A DNA stretch of 64,000 nucleotides, from assembly GCA_963747345.1 (NCBI GenBank), contig CAVVFA010000037.1, positions 95,936 through 159,935 on the forward strand, read 5' to 3'. The stretch's first letter is position 1. Each line of letters opens with the position of its first letter. Position numbers and translations under genes: made by a program. This DNA comes from GCA-2746795 sp963747345 (lineage in GTDB: Bacteria; Chloroflexota; Anaerolineae; Promineifilales; Promineifilaceae). Shown here one piece after another: positions 58,366-64,000 of the stretch. The notes under the pieces were generated by a model. The model did no database searches and was not told the DNA's origin. It saw nothing but the letters and a program-made list of their open reading frames with translations.

Positions 58366-58391
58366 ACCAAACGGACTACAGTCCGTTTGGT
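58366..58391. promoter_or_regulatory. Operator-like palindrome ACCAAACGGAC-TACA-GTCCGTTTGGT
   Basis: A perfect 11-bp inverted repeat with a four-base centre placed at the transcription start of the promoter at 58330. Size and form fit the binding site of a TetR-family repressor. A TetR gene is at 60851-61450, but it may control its own neighbours. Confidence 0.72.
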
Positions 58392-58425
58392 ACAAGACTC
58401 GGAAAAACACAAGGAATGGGTACTC

Positions 58426-59451
58426 ATGGAAATTGGAATTGATAGTTTTGCCGCCGCCACGTTGAGCGAGGATAAAGAGAGAGCCATTCGCAGTGACAGC
58501 TCGTTAGCCGAACTGCTCGAAAGAATGGCCTATGCCGACGAGGTCGGCCTGGACTCATTTGGCATCGGCCAGCACTTTCGCAAAGAGTTTCTGGATTCGG
58601 CCACGACCATCATTTTGGCCGCCGCCGCCGCCCGCACCCGGCGCATTCGCCTCACCAGTGCCGTCACCGTACTCAGCGCCGCCGATCCCGTCATCGTCTT
58701 TCAAGACTTCGCCACCCTGGATTTAATTTCCCAGGGCCGCGCCGAAATCGTCGTTGGCCGCGGCTCCTTCACCGAATCCTTCCCCTTATTTGGCCTCAAA
58801 CTTGAAGATTATGATGCCCTCTTCGCGGAGAAACTGGAGCTCCTGCTCACCATTCGGGAGAATGAAGTCGTTAACTGGTCAGGCCAATTTCGGCCCGCCC
58901 TTCGGAATCAGGCCATCTACCCCCGGCCGTTGCAAAATCCCCTGCCCATTTGGTTGGGCGTGGGCGGCACCCCCGCTTCCTTCATTCGCGCCGGAATGCT
59001 CGGTCTGCCGCTCATGGTGGCCGTCATCGGCGGCGAAACCCACCGCTTCCGGCCGTTGGTAGACCTCTATCGCCAGGCAGGCGCTCAGGCAGGCCACGCG
59101 CCGGAACAGTTGAAGGTGGGTTTACACTCGCTGGGGTATGTGGCAAACAGCACCGAAGAAGCCGTGGCCGCCTACTATCCGGGTTACGCCGAAACGTTTA
59201 CCCGCATCGGCAAGGAGCGCGGCTGGCCGCCCGTTAGCCGCGCCCGCTTCGACGCTCAAAATGGGCCATCCGGCGCCTTGCTGGTCGGCAGTCCCGAAGA
59301 GATCGCCCAGAAAATCCGGCGGCACAGCGAGTCGTTGGGCGGTATTTCCAGATTTACGTTTCAGATGGATAATGCAGATATGTCGCACGAGCAGTTGATG
59401 CAGTCGATTGAACTAATCGGCACACGGGTATCGCCGTTGGTGAATGGGTAG
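58426..59451 (+). CDS. LLM-class flavin-dependent oxidoreductase
   Basis: 341 residues from the ATG at 58426 (AAGGA about ten bases upstream; the longer frame to 58330 is not supported). Bacterial-luciferase-like TIM barrel: EIGIDSFAAATLSEDKER, FGIGQHFRKEFLDSAT, RIRLTSAVTVLSAADPV, GRAEIVVGRGSF and PLPIWLGVGGTPASF. Such enzymes use FMN or F420. It has a repressor-type operator at its start site. Composition is GC-rich, unlike the AT-rich genes before it. The substrate is unknown. Confidence 0.9.
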   Translation: MEIGIDSFAAATLSEDKERAIRSDSSLAELLERMAYADEVGLDSFGIGQHFRKEFLDSATTIILAAAAARTRRIRLTSAVTVLSAADPVIVFQDFATLDLISQGRAEIVVGRGSFTESFPLFGLKLEDYDALFAEKLELLLTIRENEVVNWSGQFRPALRNQAIYPRPLQNPLPIWLGVGGTPASFIRAGMLGLPLMVAVIGGETHRFRPLVDLYRQAGAQAGHAPEQLKVGLHSLGYVANSTEEAVAAYYPGYAETFTRIGKERGWPPVSRARFDAQNGPSGALLVGSPEEIAQKIRRHSESLGGISRFTFQMDNADMSHEQLMQSIELIGTRVSPLVNG

Positions 59452-59459
59452 CAATTAAC

Positions 59460-59525
59460 GAACAAAAAATTTTGCAACGAATTAGCGCAGATTAGTGCGA
59501 AAAAATTCGTGTTAATTCGTTACCT
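59460..59525. repeat. Intergenic word repeat (GCAACGAATTAGCGCAGATTAG type)
   Basis: Near-copy of 51385-51455: CAACGAATTAGCGCAGATTA faces AATTCGTGTTAATTCGTTA. It follows the oxidoreductase stop. Confidence 0.6.
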
Positions 59526-59548
59526 TATTCTTTATCACTTCTGCTTAC

Positions 59549-59962
59549 TTATTCCCCCATTCCCGGCCAAAGCTGAAAGCCAGCTTGCTCAAAATGATGG
59601 TCAAACGTAAACGCACGATGCAATTTGTGCTGGCGCATCAGCACAAAGCTTGTGCAATCGGTAAACGCCCACTGTTTATCTTCGTAGCTTTGAAACATGT
59701 CCCAGGCATCTTGCCAAACCGCTTCATCAACACGAAATATAGTTACAAAATGTGCATTTATTGCCCATTTCCCACACTGCACAGCGATTTGCTTGCCTGC
59801 ACGATTGAGTATATATGTGAGCGCTTCATCAAGAATGTAATCGCTTGTAAAAAGGTCTGCGTCATGCCGAATATGATTTATCGATTGACTCGCCACTGAA
59901 TGATATTTGTCATGTTCATCAAACATGCCTATCCAAGCGCTGGCATCAACAAAAAGTTTCAT
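59549..59962 (-). CDS. VapC-type PIN-domain toxin
   Basis: 137 residues. PIN acidic residues lie in LFVDASAWIGMF (Asp6), LDEALTY (Glu46), WAFTDCTSF (Asp101) and FTFDHHF (Asp120). The toxin is expected to cut RNA, often tRNA or rRNA. The start codon overlaps the stop of the upstream antitoxin gene by 4 bp (ATGA arrangement), typical of toxin-antitoxin operons. There is no membrane segment. Confidence 0.93.
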   Translation of the reverse strand: MKLFVDASAWIGMFDEHDKYHSVASQSINHIRHDADLFTSDYILDEALTYILNRAGKQIAVQCGKWAINAHFVTIFRVDEAVWQDAWDMFQSYEDKQWAFTDCTSFVLMRQHKLHRAFTFDHHFEQAGFQLWPGMGE

Positions 59963-60249
59963 TCAGTTTTATCCTCAGGATCCCAATCACGTGTGTAAAT
60001 ATATTTGTCATGATTTACGGAACCATCAGTAACGCCGCTTTTAAAACATCCAATTAAACCCCAGATCGGATCATCATCGGCAATAACCTTTGGCTTGTGT
60101 TCTTCCTCTTCTGCTTCAACAACGTATTGAGCGATAGCTTCCCGGATTTGGGTTGCCATGGTGATGCCTTCACCGTCGGCGCGTTGTTTGAGTTGATCGT
60201 AAATATTTCGAGGGAGATAAACTTGGGTGCGTACCATTTTTTCAGTCAT
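59959..60249 (-). CDS. Ribbon-helix-helix antitoxin (VapB-like)
   Basis: 96 residues. The N-terminal ribbon-helix-helix RTQVYLPRNIYDQLKQRA, then GITMATQIREAIAQYV, binds DNA at its own promoter. The acidic C-terminal tail with DKYIYTRDWDPED wraps the VapC toxin. It overlaps the toxin start by 4 bp. A paralogue without a toxin lies upstream at 60393-60689. Confidence 0.92.
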   Translation of the reverse strand: MTEKMVRTQVYLPRNIYDQLKQRADGEGITMATQIREAIAQYVVEAEEEEHKPKVIADDDPIWGLIGCFKSGVTDGSVNHDKYIYTRDWDPEDKTE

Positions 60250-60392
60250 AAATCACCTTTAAGGGTGGCAAAGGGGCAAGGTTGCAAGATGGTTTCCTCG
60301 TATTTGCCACATTAGATGTATGTATCATACATCTGTATTTGATTTTGTGTCAATTATTTTCTTGGTAGCGCACGTCAGGTTTGTAACCCGAG

Positions 60393-60689
60393 TTAGATTT
60401 CGTTTTCTTCTGGATCCCAGTCGCGTACATAAATATATTTATCATGGTGCTGCGACCCATCGGCTGGGCCATTTGTATTCATGCCTATCATGTCCCAGAT
60501 TAAATCGTGATCAGGAATAATATACTGACCAATGCCTTCAGTCTCCGCTTCGGTTTCAACGACATTCTCAATGAGCGCTTCTCTAATTTGGTGTGCCATG
60601 GAAACACCTTCCTTGTTGGCACGTTTTTTCAGCTTACTATAAATATCGCGCGGCAGGTAAACCTGCGTACGTATCATTTTTTCTTTCAT
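60393..60689 (-). CDS. Orphan ribbon-helix-helix antitoxin paralogue
   Basis: 98 residues, clearly related to the antitoxin at 59959: RTQVYLPRDIYSKLKKRA, then SMAHQIREALIENVV, and the same HDKYIYVRDWDPEE tail. No PIN toxin follows; the next gene is the other antitoxin 143 bp later. It may be a second copy left after loss of its toxin, or it may cross-neutralise the one toxin present. Confidence 0.9.
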   Translation of the reverse strand: MKEKMIRTQVYLPRDIYSKLKKRANKEGVSMAHQIREALIENVVETEAETEGIGQYIIPDHDLIWDMIGMNTNGPADGSQHHDKYIYVRDWDPEENEI

Positions 60690-60850
60690 AAATCACCTTT
60701 TGGAGTAGCGAAGGGGTAAAGTTGTAAAGTTAGTTTTCGCCTTGAGATACCTGCATCATATAACCGCATTATGAATTTTGCCAATTACATAGGTAGATAC
60801 ACATATTCGGGGGATCAAGTCAATGGATTCAACTTTATGGCAAACGTGCT

Positions 60851-61450
60851 TCAAGGTTTTACCAGGCCAATGACTTGAGCAGTGCCATTCATCGTCAATT
60901 GACGGAAATATTCATCCATTTGGGCGGCGCTAAACGGCCGTTCTTCCTCCAACCACCACGCAATCAAGCCCAACAACGAACTGGCAATATAATTCGACAA
61001 GACATCAATCGGAATAGAGGGCGCAGTCCCCAGTTCTTGCGCACGGGCGGTAATGGTCTCTTTGGCCGTAGCGGCGATATACGCCTGCACCTGCTTTTTA
61101 ATGGAGCCGCCTCCCTGCCCACTGATAATAATCTGGTAAAAACGCGCATTCTCTTCCGCATGTTGAAAGGCCAACGTCCACGGTCCCTGCCCATTTGCCA
61201 CCCAATCATCAATCGTCCGCGCATTAATTTGTGTGACCAAATCATCGTACACCGCCTCTAAACTCTGCATGAGCAGTTCGTCTTTGTCTTTGTAATGCAG
61301 ATAGAAGGTGGTGCGCCCTAAATCGGCGCGTTCGGTGATGTCTTCAATGGTGACGGCATCGTAGCCTTTCTCGGGAATGAGCGCCATCAGGGCATCACAC
61401 AATTGGTTACGAGTTCGCTGGACGCGGCGGTCGGGTTTACGTTGGCTCAT
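60851..61450 (-). CDS. TetR-family transcription repressor
   Basis: 199 residues. The N-terminal helix-turn-helix (residues about 10-55) reads TRNQLCDALMALIPEKGYDAVTI, then TERADLGRTTFYLHYKDKDELL. The C-terminal ligand domain is all-helical. AAGGAGC precedes the ATG. It is divergent from an ABC exporter 180 bp away, so control of that exporter by a ligand is likely; its DNA site may be the imperfect palindrome around AACATGATGTT near 61593. Confidence 0.92.
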   Translation of the reverse strand: MSQRKPDRRVQRTRNQLCDALMALIPEKGYDAVTIEDITERADLGRTTFYLHYKDKDELLMQSLEAVYDDLVTQINARTIDDWVANGQGPWTLAFQHAEENARFYQIIISGQGGGSIKKQVQAYIAATAKETITARAQELGTAPSIPIDVLSNYIASSLLGLIAWWLEEERPFSAAQMDEYFRQLTMNGTAQVIGLVKP

Positions 61451-61561
61451 AGGAAGCTCCTTGAAGGATGAATGCTGAAGGATGAAGTGCCTGCCCTGAG
61501 CTTGCCGAAGGGATGAATTTTGAACAGGCGTCTAAAAATGAACGTGCTTGAGATTTGATGG

Positions 61562-61589
61562 TTGACGGTGGTTTAACAAGACATACAAT
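61562..61589 (+). promoter_or_regulatory. Promoter of the ABC exporter
   Basis: TTGACG (61562-61567), 16-base spacer, TACAAT (61584-61589), 40 bases before the ATPase start. A second TATAAT box lies at 61605-61610. The palindrome AACATGATGTT falls between the two. Confidence 0.62.
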
Positions 61590-61629
61590 AATGAACATGA
61601 TGTTTATAATATAACACGAGGTTCAATTT

Positions 61630-62478
61630 TTGTCATCAGCTACAGTACAAACTATGTTTACCAAATTTCGACAGATACCAGCGGCAAACGGCCGTTTCCA
61701 CTCCACCCCATCTCCCCACGCTCTCATCGACGTGCGCCAGGTCGTCAAGACCTACCAGAGCAGTGCGGGCAATTTCACCGCGCTCAAAGGCATCGACCTG
61801 ACCGTAGCCGCCGGTGAATTTGTGGCGATTATCGGCAAATCGGGCTGTGGCAAGTCCACTCTGATTAACATGATTACGGGTATTGACCGGCCCACAACGG
61901 GCGAAGTATGGGTGAACGGAACGGCCGTTCACACCCTGAGCGAAGGTCAAATTGCTGAATGGCGCGGGCGGGAACTGGGCGTCATCTTCCAATTCTTCCA
62001 ACTCCTGCCCACGCTCACCCTCATGCAAAATGTGATGCTGCCCATGGATTTTTGCCGCACCTACCCCATTCCCCAACGACGGGAACGGGCCATGTATTTA
62101 CTCGATTTAGTCGGATTGGCGGATGCGGCGCGCAAACTGCCTTCGTCGGTGTCGGGCGGACAACAGCAGTTGGCGGCCATCGCCCGCGCCATGGCCAACG
62201 ACCCGCCCATTTTGGCCGCCGACGAACCAACCGGCAACCTGGACTCTGCCACGGCCGAAATCATCTTCCAACTGTTTAACCAACTCATTGACCAGGGCAA
62301 AACCATCCTCATGGTGACGCACGACCCCGACAAAGCCCAGCGCGTCACTCGCGTTGTCACCATTGCGGATGGGGAGATTCAAAAGAAAACCACAGAGAGC
62401 GCGGGAGGAAATCTTCCCTCCCCTAGCCCTTCCCAGAGGGAGGGGGACAGGCTTCTCCTCCCTTTGGGGGGAGATTGA
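61630..62478 (+). CDS. ABC transporter ATP-binding protein (MacB/LolD-like)
   Basis: About 282 residues from the TTG at 61630; ATG at 61654 is an alternative. Walker A IIGKSGCGKSTLINMITG near residue 70-87, Q-loop VIFQFFQLLPTLT, signature SVSGGQQQLAAIARAMA, Walker B PILAADEPTGNLDS and switch His MVTHDPDKA. The extended RGRELG loop before the Q-loop is typical of the MacB/LolD group. It works with the FtsX-like permease that begins 10 bp later. The tail after about residue 260 is Pro/Ser-rich and repeat-derived. Confidence 0.93.
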   Translation: MSSATVQTMFTKFRQIPAANGRFHSTPSPHALIDVRQVVKTYQSSAGNFTALKGIDLTVAAGEFVAIIGKSGCGKSTLINMITGIDRPTTGEVWVNGTAVHTLSEGQIAEWRGRELGVIFQFFQLLPTLTLMQNVMLPMDFCRTYPIPQRRERAMYLLDLVGLADAARKLPSSVSGGQQQLAAIARAMANDPPILAADEPTGNLDSATAEIIFQLFNQLIDQGKTILMVTHDPDKAQRVTRVVTIADGEIQKKTTESAGGNLPSPSPSQREGDRLLLPLGGD

Positions 62479-62488
62479 GAGGGGGGCT

Positions 62489-64000
62489 ATGAGCATTAAA
62501 CCACGTTGGAAAAAAGTATTTGCTGACCTCTGGGGCAATAAGTCGCGCACGGTGCTGGTGGTGCTGTCGATTGCCATTGGCGTGTTTGCCGTGGGCATGG
62601 TGGCGAATGCCTATTTAATTTTGGACAGGGCCAGCACGGTGGGCTACGAAGCGGTTAATCCGACCAGCGCCTTTATTGTGGCCGCGCCGTTTGACGACGA
62701 CCTGGTGGACACCATCCGCGCCATGCCGGAGGTGGCAGAAGCGGAAGGGCGGCGGGTACGGGCGGTGCGCATGTTCTTAAACGGCCGTTGGTATGCCACC
62801 GCCCTCTCTGCCCAGGATTACGAAAACGGCCGTGTGAACTTACTGCAATCGACTGCCGGAAAAGCCATTCCCGGCGACCACGAACTACTAATCGACCAAA
62901 CGGCCGTTGCCCTGACTGAGTTTGAGATTGGGGAGGTGGCGATTGTGGAAATGAGTAACGGCCGTTACTACGAAATGCCCATCGTCGGCACCGTGCGCGA
63001 CCTGAACAGCAACCCATCCGTCAACAGCGGCGGCATCAACGCTTATACCTCCCTCGACACCTTCGAATGGCTGGGAGAAAGCGCCGATTACAACCGCCTG
63101 CTCTACGTTGCCGCCGAAAACCAGAAAGACCGCGCCTACATTCAGGCGCTCACCGGCCAAATCAAAGACAAAATCGAGAAAAGCGGGCGCATGGTTTTCT
63201 TCACACTCGTTTTCGCAGAACCAGGCGTCAGTCCGACCAAATTTATCATCCAGTCCATCCGTTCTGTGCTGGGCATTTTGGCGGTGGTGTCGTTGGCGTT
63301 GAGCGCGTTTCTGGTTTTCAATACCATGTCGGCGCTGATATTGCGGCAGGTGCAGTACATTGGCATCATGAAAGCAGTCGGCGGCCTGACGCGGCAGTTG
63401 GTGGGCATGTACTGCTGATGGTCGCCATCTTTGGCTTGCTGCGTTGCGGCGGCGGCCCGGTGGCGGGTGGCGGCCAAAAGTTCGCCGAGTTTATCGCCAG
63501 TCCGAGCCTGATCGATTTGCCGCTGCCCGCCTACCAAATTCGCCCCGAAATTTTGTTGATAGAGCTAACAGTCAGCCTGCTGGTGCCAATTTTGGCGGCA
63601 CTGCCCGCTATCTGGAAAGGCACTCGCGTTACCGTGTTTGCCGCGCTTAATTCCACCGGACTCAGCCAGGAGAATTTGAGCAACAGTCTGCTGGAACGGC
63701 TCATCGAACGCATCCATTTTATGACGGGGCCGTGGCTGTTGTCGCTGGGCAATATTTTACGCAATCGCGGGCCGGGCGGCACTGACGCTGGGCACACTGG
63801 TGCTGGGCGTGGGCGGTGTTTATCGGTGTGCTCAGTGTGGGCGCTTCGGCTGAGAAGACGGTGAAAGAGTTGGGCGATGCCTTTCGCTTTGACGTGCAGG
63901 TGGAGTTTGAAAGGCCGTACCGTCTGACCCAAATTGAGGAGTTTACCCGGCACATTCCAGGTGTGGCGCGGGTGGAAGGGTGGACAACGGTCAGCGGCAC
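62489..64000 (+). CDS. FtsX-like ABC permease, partial, frame-broken
   Basis: Partner permease; runs off the right end. An N-terminal helix (WGNKSRTVLVVLSIAIGVF) is followed by a MacB-type periplasmic domain of about 230 residues, then helices with SALILRQVQYIGIMKAVGGL, the conserved FtsX loop. Breaks near 63418 and 63775 interrupt the frame; the second half restarts a similar pattern (GPWLLSLGNILRNR ... RTVKELG), consistent with the large eight-helix class. Four AACGGCCGTT or near copies lie within 200 bp (62780-62966). Export of a drug or lipid under TetR control is likely. Confidence 0.85.

Larger units (their letters stand above)
980..62966. repeat. Highly iterated palindrome AACGGCCGTT (family, about 71 exact copies)
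   Basis: The exact 10-mer AACGGCCGTT recurs across the window. Examples start at 980, 1237, 2419, 4413, 7446, 8815, 8899, 8977, 13055, 14365, 22261, 28131, 37024, 40931, 43501, 50263, 50294, 52645, 61920 and 62957. Many more sites keep the core CGGCCGTT or ACGGCCG with one end changed. Copies lie in genes on both strands and in all frames, and between genes (40931, 44730, 50263, 50294, 54263, 55539). Flanks often extend the symmetry, as GAAAACGGCCGTTTTC at 14363. No exact copy lies between about 55,550 and 60,930. The count was made by eye. Confidence 0.95.

Noticed and set aside
1..64000. CRISPR array
   Set aside because: No regularly spaced direct repeats with unique spacers of constant length. 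The AACGGCCGTT copies are irregularly spaced and only 10 bp long.
1..64000. Insertion sequence or transposase gene
   Set aside because: No transposase or integrase motif was seen in any frame, including within the accessory stretch at 53.5-60.7 kb.

Overview
The window looks like part of a chromosome from a Chloroflexota bacterium, probably Anaerolineae-like. This is inferred from gene content: archease with RtcB, a translin-family protein, DUF503, DUF3467 and DUF4230 proteins, Thr/Pro-rich secreted lipoproteins and large secreted proteins with a TadG-like module. No rRNA is present to confirm it. The sequence reads like an uncorrected long-read or metagenome assembly: about 30 single-base frame breaks interrupt otherwise well-conserved genes. 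I annotate those as one CDS each, spanning the break.

Layout. 1-7 kb (minus strand): a coiled-coil membrane protein, two ABC-2 permeases, their ATPase, a large exported membrane protein and a DUF503 protein. 7-10 kb: DUF4230 protein, 2Fe-2S ferredoxin, small membrane protein, translin-family protein, DUF3467 protein. 10.6-14.6 kb: archease and RtcB RNA ligase, a ComEA-like protein, a GT9 glycosyltransferase and tRNA-Asp with its own promoter and terminator. 14.7-18.3 kb: a divergent pair for sugar-acid catabolism (FAH-family protein and YjhG/YagF-type dehydratase). 18.5-31 kb: thioesterase, ABC exporter, acetyltransferase, Crp/Fnr regulator, metallo-beta-lactamase-fold protein, AlaX-type editing protein overlapping a GAF/PAS histidine kinase, secreted zinc metalloprotease, TsaD, SelA and a membrane protein. 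31-41 kb: small membrane proteins, PlsY, Bcr/CflA exporter, GerW-like protein, aldo/keto reductase, VOC protein, PLP enzyme, YhhN-like protein and a GNAT-nitrilase fusion. 41-51.4 kb: two tandem giant secreted paralogues, a VWA lipoprotein and an OB-fold lipoprotein. 51.5-53.4 kb: uvrC. 53.5-60.7 kb: an accessory stretch, AT-rich up to 58.1 kb, with a 4-TM protein and a PIN-like protein, a DUF4365-TPR protein, an LLM oxidoreductase and a VapBC module with an orphan second antitoxin. 60.8-64 kb: a TetR regulator divergent from a MacB/FtsX-type ABC exporter that runs off the window.

The dominant non-gene signal is the 10-bp palindrome AACGGCCGTT. I count 71 exact copies by eye, against far fewer than one expected by chance. 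It lies inside genes in every frame and between genes, and it is nearly absent from the accessory stretch. It behaves like a highly iterated palindrome comparable to cyanobacterial HIP1. A second layer is a set of intergenic stem-loops built from short repeated words, together with several dispersed inverted repeats.

Candidate systems of interest: the RNA-repair neighbourhood (translin, archease, RtcB), the 4-TM plus PIN-like pair beside a duplicated uvrC fragment, and the tandem secreted paralogues bracketed by related hairpins.
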